Positions 7,038 through 16,141 of a stretch of DNA of 29,187 nt are shown one piece after another; position 1 is the first letter of the stretch, and each line of letters starts with the position of its first letter. The DNA comes from Gemmatimonadales bacterium UBA7889 (GTDB taxonomy: Bacteria > Gemmatimonadota > Gemmatimonadetes > Longimicrobiales > Gaopeijiaceae). Position numbers and translations under genes: made by a program. The notes below the pieces were generated by a model. That model saw nothing but the letters and a program-made list of their open reading frames with translations, searched no databases and was not told the DNA's origin. The stretch covers positions 1 through 29,187 of the forward strand of contig DLRL01000002.1 in assembly GCA_002501085.1 (NCBI GenBank). Reading direction: 5' to 3'.

Positions 7038-8153
7038 ATGAAAGCACCATCTCTTACGCTTGGGATTGAGGAGGAGTACCAAGTTGTCGCCCCAGAAACC
7101 GGCGAGTTGCGCTCCTATATCACACAAATCCTGAAGGATGGCCGGATCACGGTCGAAGATGTTAAGCCAGAATTGCATCAATCCGTGCTTGAGGTGGGAA
7201 GCAGCATTTGTCATACACCTACTGAGATCCGCGAAGAGGTTGTACGACTTAGGACTGCAGTCACGGACCTTGCCGCTAAGGAAGATCTCAAAATCCTAGC
7301 TGCAGGTACGCATCCGTTTTCATCTTGGATGGAGCAGAAGATCACTCCACTCGAGCGCTATATGGATGTAGCTGAGAACTTGCAGGAACTTGCTAAGCGA
7401 AACCTCATTTTTGGTATGCATGTCCATGTCGGAATCGAAGACCAAGAGTTCCTGATTGATGCCATGAAAGTCGCGCGCTACTTCTTACCGCATGTTCTGG
7501 CCTTGTCGACAAGTTCACCTTTCTGGATGGGCCGAAAGACGGGTCTCAAATCTTATCGTACAGGTCTTCTCCAGAATTTTCCGCGTACAGGGATTCCTCC
7601 AGAATTCAGTACCTACGCAAGCTATGATCAAATCTTACACACGTTGGTCAATGCCAAATGTATCCCAGATGCATCACAGATTTGGTGGGATATCCGACCC
7701 CATCATCTCTATCCGACACTTGAGTTCCGGATCTGTGATATCTGTACGAAAGTTGACGAAGCTGTATGTATTGCCGCGATCTTCCAGGCGATCGTCGCAA
7801 AGTTGTGGAAATTGCGTCGGGACAATATGACATTCCGTGTCTATCCGATGTCACTAATCGAGGAAAACAAGTGGCTTGCAGTACGCTATGGCGTACAGGG
7901 CGATCTGCTTGATTTAGGACAGGAATGCGGTCGTCCGGCACAGGACGTCATCGGTGAGTTGATTCATTGGTTTCTCGATGACGTGATAGATGAACTCGGT
8001 AGCCGAGAACAGATAGAGTACGCTCTTACGATTCTCAAAGAGGGGTCGAGCGCAGATCGACAAATCGCCGTATTTGAGGAAACTGGGGACCTTAAAGCTG
8101 TTGTAGACCACCTGATAACTGAGACTGCGGAGGGCTTGGAAAAAGCTGAATAA
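7038..8153 (+). CDS. Carboxylate-amine ligase, YbdK/GCS2 family
   Basis: This 371-residue protein belongs to the glutamate-cysteine ligase 2 superfamily, which joins a carboxylate to an amine using ATP. The N-terminal LGIEEEYQVV (about 8-17) carries the metal- and ATP-binding glutamates. GMHVHVGI (about 126-133) and TLEFRICD (about 230-237) are the other family hallmarks. Length fits the YbdK/EgtA-like branch (about 370 residues), not the longer GshA. The real substrate of most members is unknown; some make gamma-glutamylcysteine, so a thiol-related role is possible. The start ATG lacks a clear Shine-Dalgarno. The gene is divergent from imuB and followed by a 127-base gap, so it is probably monocistronic. 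Confidence 0.87.
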   Translation: MKAPSLTLGIEEEYQVVAPETGELRSYITQILKDGRITVEDVKPELHQSVLEVGSSICHTPTEIREEVVRLRTAVTDLAAKEDLKILAAGTHPFSSWMEQKITPLERYMDVAENLQELAKRNLIFGMHVHVGIEDQEFLIDAMKVARYFLPHVLALSTSSPFWMGRKTGLKSYRTGLLQNFPRTGIPPEFSTYASYDQILHTLVNAKCIPDASQIWWDIRPHHLYPTLEFRICDICTKVDEAVCIAAIFQAIVAKLWKLRRDNMTFRVYPMSLIEENKWLAVRYGVQGDLLDLGQECGRPAQDVIGELIHWFLDDVIDELGSREQIEYALTILKEGSSADRQIAVFEETGDLKAVVDHLITETAEGLEKAE

Positions 8154-8280
8154 CCCTTCACGGAACATCTTGCTCCCCTCGTTATAGTTCCGGTAACTTC
8201 TGCGCGCCCGGCGCACTTCTACCTACCCCTAGTGCGACGGTTTTCTAGCTTCGACAAACCCTCTAAAAGGCGATTGTTCC
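8154..8280 (+). promoter_or_regulatory. Gap between ligase and icd genes; short GC hairpin
   Basis: This 127-base gap holds no gene. TGCGC at 8201-8205 pairs with GCGCA at 8211-8215 around a 5-base loop. No T-run follows, so it is at best a weak terminator. The icd promoter is presumably here, but I see no good consensus. AAAAGG lies about 10 bases before the TTG start. Confidence 0.3.
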
Positions 8281-9513
8281 TTGTCTGACTACCTTCACGC
8301 AATAGTTCCCGACGGAGACAGGATTACCGTTGAGGATGGACAATTACAGGTTCCTCACCGGCCGATTGTTCCCTTCATTGAAGGTGACGGAATTGGCCCT
8401 GACATTTGGGCTGCTACTCGGTCCGTCATTGAAGCAGCTGCTAGGAAAGCTTACGGTGGCGAGCGGCAGATTGCTTGGATGGAGGTATACGCGGGAGAGA
8501 AAGCAAATGCCAAGGCGGGTGAGTGGCTACCTCAGGAGACATTTGACGCGCTCAGCGAATTCAAGGTCAGCATTAAGGGACCACTTACGACACCAGTCGG
8601 GGGAGGGATTCGATCTCTCAACGTCACAATCCGTCAAGTATTGGATCTTTATTCTTGCATCAGGCCTGTGCGTTGGGTCAAGGGTGTGCCTTCACCTATG
8701 AAGGAGCCTGAAAAACTCGATGTAGTGATCTTCCGAGAGAACACAGAGGATGTCTACGCGGGGCTCGAATGGGCCTCGGGCACCAGCGAGGCGGAGAAGA
8801 TTCGAAGCTTTCTTGTCGAGGAGATGGGTGCGGACATCCGCCAGCTCAGTGGGATTGGGATTAAACCGATAAGCCCTTTTGGTACGAAGCGACACGTTGC
8901 AGCGTCTATTCGTTACGCGATTGAGCGAAACCGTTCTTCAGTAACGCTTGTCCATAAGGGCAATATCATGAAGTTCACGGAAGGAGCCTTCCGTGATTGG
9001 GGTTATGAAGTTGCTGAGGAGCAGTTCCCCGACCAAACCGTTGCCGAGGCAAAGACTTGGAGTGGCGCAAGTGCGGAAGGCAAGATCTTGGTTAAAGACC
9101 GGATTGCTGATGCGATGTTTCAACAAGTATTACTGCGTCCAGACGAGTACGATGTGCTGACAACTCCGAATTTAAACGGCGACTATATTTCAGACGCCTG
9201 TGCAGCACAGGTAGGTGGGTTAGGAATGGCACCCGGTGCGAACGTAGGTGATGAGATCGCAGTGTTCGAAGCAACCCATGGGACTGCTCCCAAGTACGCA
9301 GGTCAGGATAAGGTGAATCCAGGTTCGTTGATTCTCTCCGCAGTGATGATGCTTGAACATATGGAATGGAACGAAGCGGCTGATCTCGTGAACAAAGGCC
9401 TTGAGGGCGCGGTAGAAGCGAAAACCGTGACATACGATCTCGAACGGCAAATGGAAGGTGCGACTAAGGTGTCGACCTCGCAGTTTGGAGAGGCGATTAT
9501 CCAGCACATGTAG
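8281..9513 (+). CDS. icd: NADP-dependent isocitrate dehydrogenase
   Basis: This 410-residue enzyme converts isocitrate to 2-oxoglutarate and CO2 in the TCA cycle and resembles the E. coli homodimeric type (416 residues). Substrate-site residues are visible in PLTTPVGGGIRSLNVTIRQ (S112, N114, R118) and in FRENTEDVYAGLEW with catalytic Tyr near 159. KGNIMKFTEGAF carries the catalytic Lys near 226. NADP preference is indicated by ATHGTAPKYAGQDKVNPGS (K338, Y339) and VTYDLER (Y385, R389), which match the E. coli NADP determinants. The start is a rare TTG at 8281. No ATG or GTG occurs in frame before residue 67, and the TTG is needed to include the complete N-terminal domain. S112 corresponds to the serine phosphorylated by AceK in E. 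coli, but no aceK is present here. Confidence 0.95.
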   Translation: MSDYLHAIVPDGDRITVEDGQLQVPHRPIVPFIEGDGIGPDIWAATRSVIEAAARKAYGGERQIAWMEVYAGEKANAKAGEWLPQETFDALSEFKVSIKGPLTTPVGGGIRSLNVTIRQVLDLYSCIRPVRWVKGVPSPMKEPEKLDVVIFRENTEDVYAGLEWASGTSEAEKIRSFLVEEMGADIRQLSGIGIKPISPFGTKRHVAASIRYAIERNRSSVTLVHKGNIMKFTEGAFRDWGYEVAEEQFPDQTVAEAKTWSGASAEGKILVKDRIADAMFQQVLLRPDEYDVLTTPNLNGDYISDACAAQVGGLGMAPGANVGDEIAVFEATHGTAPKYAGQDKVNPGSLILSAVMMLEHMEWNEAADLVNKGLEGAVEAKTVTYDLERQMEGATKVSTSQFGEAIIQHM

Positions 9514-9524
9514 GAGACTGGCGC

Positions 9525-11057
9525 GTGACGCCACCACGTAGTTCACAAGTCTGGAGACACGACGGCATGGTGGTTCGTTACATCGATGTAGAAACGTTAA
9601 AGCATGAAACACCGATGCTAGCGGTTGGAGTCTTCGAGGGTACAGAGACTCTGGCCGGTTGGCTAGAAATCATCGATAGAGCACTCGGTGGTGCAATCCT
9701 GAGAGTACTCTCTTCCGGAGACTTTAGAGGAAAGTCACGGGAAGAATTGGTTCTTTATGGACCAGAGAATACTGGGCTCAAACGGTTGCTTCTACTCGGC
9801 CTGGGCCAGCCTGACAAATTGGATTCAGAATCTGTGCGAAGGACTGCGGGTCGTGCTGTTCGGGTTGCAGAACGGATGAGACTGGAATCACTATCGATCT
9901 CACTCGACGCGTTTTCGAATATCGATGCCACGTCGATAGCTCAGGCGGCTGCCGAAGGTGCTGTCCTCGCTGGATGGAAATTCCGTGAACTAAAGACTGA
10001 TATATCTACCGGAATCTCTGACGTAACTACCGTAGATATTCTAGGGTTGAACAATGCCACTGGGCTTTCCAGAGCAGTTGAAACGGGTGCCAAGATTGCA
10101 GACGCTGCGAACTTTGCTCGTGCCCTCCAGTCCCGCCCCGGGAACATTGCGACACCGGCCCACCTTGCAGAAGAAGCGGAAAAAATGGCTGCTCAGGTCG
10201 GCCTTGATATTACGGTGTTCGATGAAAGACGAATGCTCGACGAGGGTATGCATGCGATCCTCGCTGTTTCTCGTGGATCGCAAGAGGAAGCGCGCCTCAT
10301 CGTAATGAAGCACAATGGGGGTGACGATGGTGAGTCTCCCTTGGTACTTGTCGGTAAGGGACTCACGTTCGATGCAGGTGGAATCTCTCTTAAGCCTCCT
10401 AAGGGTATGGAGGACATGAAGTTTGACATGTCAGGGGGCGCGGCGGTTATGGGTGCTATGAAGGCGATCGCCGAACTGGGGGTGCCGGTAAATGTTGTAG
10501 GCATTGTCCCATCTTCGGAGAACCTACCCTCTGGCAATGCTCTCAAGCCTGGCGACGTCATTGATACGTTAGCTGGAAAGACCATTGAGGTGATTAATAC
10601 CGATGCGGAGGGCCGTTTGATCTTGGCGGATGCACTCTATTACGGTGCCCGACTAGATCCTGCTGCGATGGTGGACTGCGCAACACTTACTGGTGCGGTT
10701 GTGATTGCGTTAGGGCATCATGCTGCCGCAGTCCTCGGCAACCAAGAGGATCTCATCGATGAGTTGGTTGGTGCAGGAAAGTCGTCAGGTGAACAGTGTT
10801 GGCCACTCCCGTTGTGGGATAATTATCGTGAACAACTGGATAGTGAAACCGCGGACCTACGCAATGTTGGAGGTCGACCTGCAGGATCAATAACTGCCGC
10901 TATGTTCCTTTCCGAATTCGTTGGCGATGTGCCCTGGGCCCATCTTGATATCGCAGGTACAGCGTACGGGGATGGGAAACTTCCGTATCAACGTAAGGGG
11001 GCATACGGATTTCCAACTCGGATGTTAATCCACTGGGTCCGGAGTCGTGCGGGGTGA
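9525..11057 (+). CDS. pepA: Leucyl aminopeptidase (M17 family)
   Basis: This 510-residue M17 cytosolic metallo-aminopeptidase removes N-terminal residues from peptides and normally works as a di-metal hexamer. Metal and active-site motifs are complete: VGKGLTFDAGGISLKPP (K278, D283, K290), D301 in KFDMSGGA, and the signature NTDAEGRL (358-365; D360, E362, R364). I keep the GTG at 9525 because AGGAG lies 8-9 bases upstream. An ATG at 9567 would give a protein 14 residues shorter. The N-terminal domain is divergent, as is usual in the family. Its stop overlaps the start of the TonB-plug-like gene by four bases. Some M17 enzymes also bind DNA, but nothing here tests that. Confidence 0.94.
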   Translation: MTPPRSSQVWRHDGMVVRYIDVETLKHETPMLAVGVFEGTETLAGWLEIIDRALGGAILRVLSSGDFRGKSREELVLYGPENTGLKRLLLLGLGQPDKLDSESVRRTAGRAVRVAERMRLESLSISLDAFSNIDATSIAQAAAEGAVLAGWKFRELKTDISTGISDVTTVDILGLNNATGLSRAVETGAKIADAANFARALQSRPGNIATPAHLAEEAEKMAAQVGLDITVFDERRMLDEGMHAILAVSRGSQEEARLIVMKHNGGDDGESPLVLVGKGLTFDAGGISLKPPKGMEDMKFDMSGGAAVMGAMKAIAELGVPVNVVGIVPSSENLPSGNALKPGDVIDTLAGKTIEVINTDAEGRLILADALYYGARLDPAAMVDCATLTGAVVIALGHHAAAVLGNQEDLIDELVGAGKSSGEQCWPLPLWDNYREQLDSETADLRNVGGRPAGSITAAMFLSEFVGDVPWAHLDIAGTAYGDGKLPYQRKGAYGFPTRMLIHWVRSRAG

Positions 11058-12973
11058 CGAAATCCTGCGGTAAAGATTCGGCGCCCCGGTCCCGGTCACG
11101 GGTCGGGGCGCTTGCTCATTTGGGAGTCTTTGCTCTGGTGTACATCACCAGTTTCGGAGCGAGAGAAGCTTGGGCTCAAGATCCTCCCGATACACTGCAA
11201 GTTATAACGGACAGTCTCTTAGTAGACAGTTTGGAAGCTGTCCTGCTTTCTGATAGCGCGTCTGCAGATACGATTTATTACAACCTTCCGCGTTTCGAAG
11301 GCAGAGTTCCTGATGGATGGGAGACGGGTGTCTGGTCATGGGATCGCTCGGCGATTATGGCTAGCTCAGCGAACACGCTAGCGGAACTTGTCGCTGAAGT
11401 ACCCGGGGTGATCGTTCTATTGAGTGGTGATTATGGCACGCCAGCAGCGATAAGTGCTTTCGGATCTGGTGGTGGAGGGGTGCGGATCTTACGTGATGGT
11501 TTTGAACTCTTTCCGGTTGATGGGGGCGTAACTGACTTGGCTAGAGTCGGGCTCGGGGGTATCGAGCGTGTGCGACTAGAACGTTCCCTGGGAGAACTAT
11601 TGATTGAGATGTGGTCTCACGAGTTCGATGATGGTCGCCCGTATTCACTCATTGAAGCCGGAACCGGAGAATTAGAAACCAACCTGTTCAGAGGCTCTTA
11701 CGCGGACCCAACTGCATTGGGAGGTAGTCTTGGGCTAGCTCTAGAGCGGGTCGACACGCAAGGTCCGGGGAGAAAAGAGAGCGGTAATCGAGTAGGCAGT
11801 TGGATTCGTTATCAAATTCATCGAGGAGATGACGCAGGTCTCGCAGTTGACTTCAGGCGGATGGGTACTAAGACAGCGGTTACCAACTTCGCATCCTCGG
11901 TGACGCGAACTGATTGGGCTGCCCGTTTTCGGGTGCGTCTTGCAGATAATCTTACCGCGGAAGCATATACTGGGAATTCAAGTCACGGTGTTGAGGATAC
12001 TCGTGATCCCTACGTGCTTGAGGGTGGCAGCAGAGCTCAGCACGGTCTGCGATTTGGCTATGGACGTCGTGGACTTTGGGGCCGGGCAGAATACCGATTT
12101 TTCGGCGGAAATCTACCTAACGATCGTTTTGATTTCCAAGCGGGGCTAGACCTCGAGAACTTGGGGGGACTGGCTGGGAGTATGGCTCGATCCTCATGGT
12201 CTGAGACCAGGGCTGTGAGTCAGCAGGTACGCGTGTGGACGCGGCCATATCTTGGCTTTTCTTTCTTTGGGTCTTGGGAATCGGGTGCACATGGTTCTCG
12301 CACTCTGCCGATCATGGATGGTGTCCCGGAATCTAATTCGGCAGCACCTGAAGAAGGTCTAGAGACCCCGGTAGACCGACCTGACCCTTTTGGTATCACG
12401 GATAGGACCGCAACTCGTTTTGGTGCCAGATTCGCTTGGAGAGACGCGACTATTTCTGCAGCAAGACTTAGAGTTGAGTCTGATTCCTTGATCCCGTTAG
12501 GGATTGAGCCAGACCGTGGATCGCCCTTGCTAAGCGGTGTGATCAATGAGGGGTGGGAGGTTTGGGGCAGTTTACCAGCTGTTCTAGCGGGCTTGCGGTT
12601 GGAGGGGTCGGTACAGCAGTGGCAAAAAGATGCTCCCTATCTTCCGAAAAGAAATTACAAAGCCGGCTTAGTATACCAACGAAGCTTCCTAGAATCGGGT
12701 AATCTGGAGCTTTGGGGGACGCTCGGCGTGCGTGGACATGATCCGATGACGGTTCACGTATTAAAGAGGAGTAGCGAAGCGGAGGATCATTCTCTCGAGA
12801 CTGTTCCTGTCTATGAAAACTGGTATGGGCGGATCCAGGTTCGGGTAGTGACTGTAAGAATATTCGTCGCCTGGGAAAACATCACGGTCAACCGCAACCT
12901 GCAAATGTTCCCTGGCCGTGTGCTCCCTGCGCTGAGGAGCGTCTATGGCATCCGATGGTCGCTCTGGAACTGA
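11054..12973 (+). CDS. TonB-dependent receptor plug-like outer-membrane protein
   Basis: This 639-residue secreted protein is probably an outer-membrane beta-barrel. It has a basic N-terminus, a hydrophobic core GALAHLGVFALVYITSFGA (18-36) and a likely cleavage after WAQ near 42. Residues 97-180 resemble a TonB plug: NTLAELVAEVPGV, then GSGGGGVRILRDGFELFP and LGGIERVRLERS. The rest is rich in aromatic, alternating strands (WIRYQIHR, AEYRFFGG) like a barrel. At 639 residues it is shorter than most TonB receptors, no clear TonB box is visible, and the C-terminus ends LWN rather than the usual aromatic residue. The GTG start overlaps the pepA stop (GTGA), an odd coupling for an envelope protein. 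The barrel call is solid in style; the ligand is unknown. Confidence 0.75.
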   Translation: MTKSCGKDSAPRSRSRVGALAHLGVFALVYITSFGAREAWAQDPPDTLQVITDSLLVDSLEAVLLSDSASADTIYYNLPRFEGRVPDGWETGVWSWDRSAIMASSANTLAELVAEVPGVIVLLSGDYGTPAAISAFGSGGGGVRILRDGFELFPVDGGVTDLARVGLGGIERVRLERSLGELLIEMWSHEFDDGRPYSLIEAGTGELETNLFRGSYADPTALGGSLGLALERVDTQGPGRKESGNRVGSWIRYQIHRGDDAGLAVDFRRMGTKTAVTNFASSVTRTDWAARFRVRLADNLTAEAYTGNSSHGVEDTRDPYVLEGGSRAQHGLRFGYGRRGLWGRAEYRFFGGNLPNDRFDFQAGLDLENLGGLAGSMARSSWSETRAVSQQVRVWTRPYLGFSFFGSWESGAHGSRTLPIMDGVPESNSAAPEEGLETPVDRPDPFGITDRTATRFGARFAWRDATISAARLRVESDSLIPLGIEPDRGSPLLSGVINEGWEVWGSLPAVLAGLRLEGSVQQWQKDAPYLPKRNYKAGLVYQRSFLESGNLELWGTLGVRGHDPMTVHVLKRSSEAEDHSLETVPVYENWYGRIQVRVVTVRIFVAWENITVNRNLQMFPGRVLPALRSVYGIRWSLWN

Positions 12974-13073
12974 AGATGATTCACGTCATAATGACTAACG
13001 GGGTGCTTCCAACTCCTACCCTACGTGGGTTCTGTCAGTCGCATTATCTTTCCCCGCTCTCTGGAGGGCGACC
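12974..13073 (+). promoter_or_regulatory. Gap upstream of yicC
   Basis: This 100-base gap follows the plug-like gene. It presumably carries the promoter of the yicC-gmk-rpoZ run, though I see no consensus boxes at good spacing. GGAGGGCGACC directly before the yicC ATG is a strong Shine-Dalgarno. No clear terminator hairpin with a T-run is present. Confidence 0.3.
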
Positions 13074-13961
13074 ATGATCCGGAGCATGACGGGGTACGGA
13101 GAATCAGAACGCGACTCACCGGTGGGTCGCCTGCGGTTAGAAGTAAAAACCGTGAACCACCGGTTTTTTAATGCTAGCATCAAGACTCCCGCCCGGCTTG
13201 AAAAATTCGAACGAGACATCATCGCAGTTTTAAAACAGAACATCCTGCGAGGTCATGTCAGGGCCGTATTGACTGTGGAGTTGGTCTCCGGCGGAGAAGA
13301 ATCTAGTGCTCGTGTCGATATAGGGCGTGCGAAGGAAGTGCGTGAAGCACTGGAAGTGCTCAGGAGTGAACTCGAACTTCCAGGAGATGTGGATTTGGGG
13401 ATGATGGCTCGCTTTGGCGAACTGTTTCGGTCACCAGAGACTAACCATATGGAAGTCATTGAAGCTGATTGGATTCGGGAGTTGTCAGCCCAGGTAGCTA
13501 AAGAAGTCTGTCAGATGAGAGAGGCTGAGGGTGAGCGTCTTCGTTCCGATATTGAAAGTTCTCTCGCTTCAATAAATGAAGCTTTGAACCGCGCAGAAGA
13601 GAGAGCTCCCATCCGGCTTGTAATGGAACGTGATCGACTTAGAAAGGCGATAAAGGAATTAACTGATGATGCCCGGATTGACGAAGATCGACTCGCTAGG
13701 GAAATCGCCTATCTGACGGAAAAATGGGATATCAATGAGGAGATTGTGCGGTTTCGATCTCATGTTGAACTCTTCCTTGAGGCTATCGAAGGAGACGGGT
13801 CTGAGCCGGTGGGAAAGCGACTCAGTTTCCTCGTTCAGGAGATGCATCGGGAAGCGAACACCATTGGGTCCAAGGCCAACGACCTGAAGATCTCGCATAT
13901 GGCAGTCACTCTCAAAGAGGACGTCGAGCGTATTCGAGAACAAGTAGAAAACGTCGAATGA
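13074..13961 (+). CDS. yicC: YicC family endoribonuclease-like protein
   Basis: This 295-residue protein belongs to the YicC/YloC family, recently shown to include RNases. It has the family's N-terminal signature MIRSMTGYGESE and EVKTVNHRF (about 22-30). The C-terminal DUF1732-like part is rich in charged helices and ends with SFLVQEMHREANTIGSKAND (about 249-268), containing the conserved EMxREANTxGSK block. Length is normal. The ATG is preceded by a strong GGAGG. Its stop overlaps the gmk start (ATGA). The yicC-gmk-rpoZ-coaBC order is widely conserved in bacteria and supports the call. Confidence 0.93.
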   Translation: MIRSMTGYGESERDSPVGRLRLEVKTVNHRFFNASIKTPARLEKFERDIIAVLKQNILRGHVRAVLTVELVSGGEESSARVDIGRAKEVREALEVLRSELELPGDVDLGMMARFGELFRSPETNHMEVIEADWIRELSAQVAKEVCQMREAEGERLRSDIESSLASINEALNRAEERAPIRLVMERDRLRKAIKELTDDARIDEDRLAREIAYLTEKWDINEEIVRFRSHVELFLEAIEGDGSEPVGKRLSFLVQEMHREANTIGSKANDLKISHMAVTLKEDVERIREQVENVE

Positions 13962-14608
13962 AACGCGCAGCTCCCATTGTTCTATCAGCTCCCAGCGGTA
14001 CCGGAAAGACTACTCTCGCCCACCGTTTGATTGAAGAATCAGACAACTGTGTCTTTTCTATATCGATTACTACTAGGACTCCACGGCAAGGTGAGCAGCA
14101 CGGTCTCGACTATGTTTTTGTGGACGGAGACAGATTTGATAAGATGATTGAATCGGGTGACCTCGCCGAATGGGCTTACGTTCATGGTGGCAGGTATGGT
14201 ACCCCGAAGAAAACCTTGAACGATGCAGCTGACCTAGGCCAGCATGTCGTGCTTGATATTGATGTGCAGGGTGCGCTACAAATCAGGGATGCGATTCCAG
14301 ATGCAAAGCTTATCTTCGTCTTGCCACCTTCTGTCGACGTACTGCTAGAGCGTTTGAGGATTCGGGGTACAGAGGAATCAGAGGTATTAGGACTGCGTCT
14401 TCGCTCTGCCCTTGAGGAACTGGAAGTAGCTCCGGATTTCGACTATATCATTATCAACGAACATCTTAGTGACTGTGTGCAGGAGATCAGAGATATTATT
14501 GAAGGGAAAGAAACCGTTGGCTTGAATTCAGAAGCGATAGAGAGTATAGAGATCTGCCGAACAGGCATTACCAGCGTCCTTGAAAGAGATTACCAGAAGG
14601 TTATTTAA
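13958..14608 (+). CDS. gmk: Guanylate kinase
   Basis: This 216-residue enzyme phosphorylates GMP to GDP with ATP. The P-loop is APSGTGKTT at 11-19. GMP-binding residues follow in SISITTRTPRQGEQHGLDYVF, with the conserved Arg, Gly and Glu. GTPKKTL and the VVLDIDVQGALQIR segment match the family core, with the lid region near LRIRGTEESE. Length is close to the usual 205-210 residues, with a short C-terminal tail. It is translationally coupled to yicC by a four-base overlap and followed 12 bases later by rpoZ. Confidence 0.96.
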   Translation: MKRAAPIVLSAPSGTGKTTLAHRLIEESDNCVFSISITTRTPRQGEQHGLDYVFVDGDRFDKMIESGDLAEWAYVHGGRYGTPKKTLNDAADLGQHVVLDIDVQGALQIRDAIPDAKLIFVLPPSVDVLLERLRIRGTEESEVLGLRLRSALEELEVAPDFDYIIINEHLSDCVQEIRDIIEGKETVGLNSEAIESIEICRTGITSVLERDYQKVI

Positions 14609-14620
14609 AGGAGTGAATCA

Positions 14621-14848
14621 ATGAGGGTCTTTACACCGGATGAGGTTGCTACAGGCACTGAGAGCAAGTACCTGGGAGTTCTCGTGGCGGCGAAGTATTC
14701 CCGAGAGCTCAACACCCTCCCGAGTGAGGCAATGCCGTTGGGTGAGGAGAAGAAGCTTACAACGAGAGCACTCGAGGCTCTGACCTCTGGGCAAATCGAG
14801 TTCCGTCTTGTGAAACGCAGGAAGCAAGAGGAAAACGAACGGGGTTAA
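14621..14848 (+). CDS. rpoZ: RNA polymerase omega subunit
   Basis: This 75-residue small subunit helps assemble RNA polymerase by chaperoning beta-prime. The sequence is the short form: FTPDEVATGTESKYLGVLVAAKYSRELN, then KLTTRALEALTSGQIEF. The AAKYSRELN and KLTTRALE segments correspond to the conserved AxRARQL and KPxxxAxEEI elements. A very good Shine-Dalgarno (AAAGGAG, 7 bases before ATG) fixes the start. The position between gmk and coaBC is the classical one and strongly supports a call that would be weaker from sequence alone. It could contribute a ppGpp site with beta-prime, but the MAR motif is not evident here. Confidence 0.88.
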   Translation: MRVFTPDEVATGTESKYLGVLVAAKYSRELNTLPSEAMPLGEEKKLTTRALEALTSGQIEFRLVKRRKQEENERG

Positions 14849-14914
14849 CCGATTGTAAGATTTCCCGAACCCATATCTCTCTGCGTAGGCTCGATGGAAA
14901 TGAAGGAAACCGCG

Positions 14915-16141
14915 ATGACCAACCAGCGTCCATGGAAGGACAGTCGCATCGTTCTGGGTGTAACTGGGAGCATCGCGGCATACAAATCGATTCAGGTTGC
15001 CCGTGACCTGACACAGTTGGGTGCTAAGGTGGATGTTGTTTTGACAAAGTCAGCTCAATACTTCGCACCACCACTTAGCTTTGAGGGAGTAACAGGTCGC
15101 CCAGCTTTGACGGATCTGTTTTCGGCTGAGGGCGCGGCATTACATGTTCGACTCGGCCAAGATACAGATGCTCTTTGTGTCGCTCCCGCTACGGCTGACT
15201 TCCTCTCAAGAGCAGCACAGGGTAGGGCCGATGATCTAATCTGTACCACGCTATTGGCCACCCAGGCGCCTGTGGTAATCTGCCCTGCGATGAATTCACA
15301 GATGTTCGCTCACGCTCAGGTCCAGGCAAATCTCGATCATCTAAAATCAAAGCTTGGGTACACGATTGCTGGCCCTACGCAAGGTGCGCTAGCCGTGGGT
15401 GAGGCGGATGGACCTGGTCGAATGATTGAGCCTTGGCAGGTTGTGGAGCACTTGGGTAAGGCGCTTGCTGGGGCTAGCCCACTCACTGGAAAGCAGGTCC
15501 TTGTCACCGCTGGGCCTACCAGGGAACCTGTCGACCCAGTGCGCTATGTCGGGAATCGCTCTTCCGGACGTATGGGTTATGCTATCGCACAGGCAGCATG
15601 GAGGCGTGGTGCTGAAGTTTATTTGGTTTCAGGACCGTCTTGGATGGAGCCTCCGGTCGGCGTCCACTTGATTTCAGTTGAGACTGCACTCGAGATGCAT
15701 GATGCAGTCAATCGTGCTCTTCCTGAGATGGACGTTTCCGTTTTTGCTGCAGCCGTTGCCGACTTCCGACCGGATAACCCAGACGACGAAAAACTCAAAC
15801 GGGCAGATACAGAAGGAGGTTTTGCGGTTTCTTTCACGGGAAACCCTGATGTGGCAGGAGATACCATCTCTAGACGGAAACTCGGCAGTGTAGCGGTGGG
15901 CTTCGCACTTGAGACCAGTGACTTGATCAAGAATGCTGAGCAGAAGCTGATAGCGAAATCGTTTGATCTATTGGTCGCAAATGATGCAACTGACGAGGAG
16001 TCTGGCTTTGACGTGCCGACAAATCGCGTGACCATTCTCTCACCAGAAAGGGATCCGGAAGAGCTTCCATTGATGCTCAAGCCGAGCGTCGCAGAGGTGA
16101 TCATTGATCGTATCTGCGACCGGTTGGCCGACGACCTATGA
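14915..16141 (+). CDS. coaBC: Bifunctional phosphopantothenoylcysteine synthetase/decarboxylase
   Basis: This 408-residue bifunctional enzyme makes 4-phosphopantetheine for coenzyme A. The N-terminal CoaC flavoprotein half (about 10-185) has GVTGSIAAYKS, the active-site His in ALHVRLG (H77) and PAMNSQM (124-130). The C-terminal CoaB half has VLVTAGPTREPVDPVRYVGNR, SSGRMGYAIA and the catalytic DEKLKR lysines (about 291-296), then DLLVANDAT. I chose ATG 14915 because AAGGA lies 7 bases upstream; an ATG 21 bases earlier lacks one. The CoaC substrate clamp reads ALAVGEADGPGRM, with Val161 where E. coli has a conserved Cys, and one extra residue. Its stop overlaps the udg start (ATGA). Confidence 0.95.
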   Translation: MTNQRPWKDSRIVLGVTGSIAAYKSIQVARDLTQLGAKVDVVLTKSAQYFAPPLSFEGVTGRPALTDLFSAEGAALHVRLGQDTDALCVAPATADFLSRAAQGRADDLICTTLLATQAPVVICPAMNSQMFAHAQVQANLDHLKSKLGYTIAGPTQGALAVGEADGPGRMIEPWQVVEHLGKALAGASPLTGKQVLVTAGPTREPVDPVRYVGNRSSGRMGYAIAQAAWRRGAEVYLVSGPSWMEPPVGVHLISVETALEMHDAVNRALPEMDVSVFAAAVADFRPDNPDDEKLKRADTEGGFAVSFTGNPDVAGDTISRRKLGSVAVGFALETSDLIKNAEQKLIAKSFDLLVANDATDEESGFDVPTNRVTILSPERDPEELPLMLKPSVAEVIIDRICDRLADDL

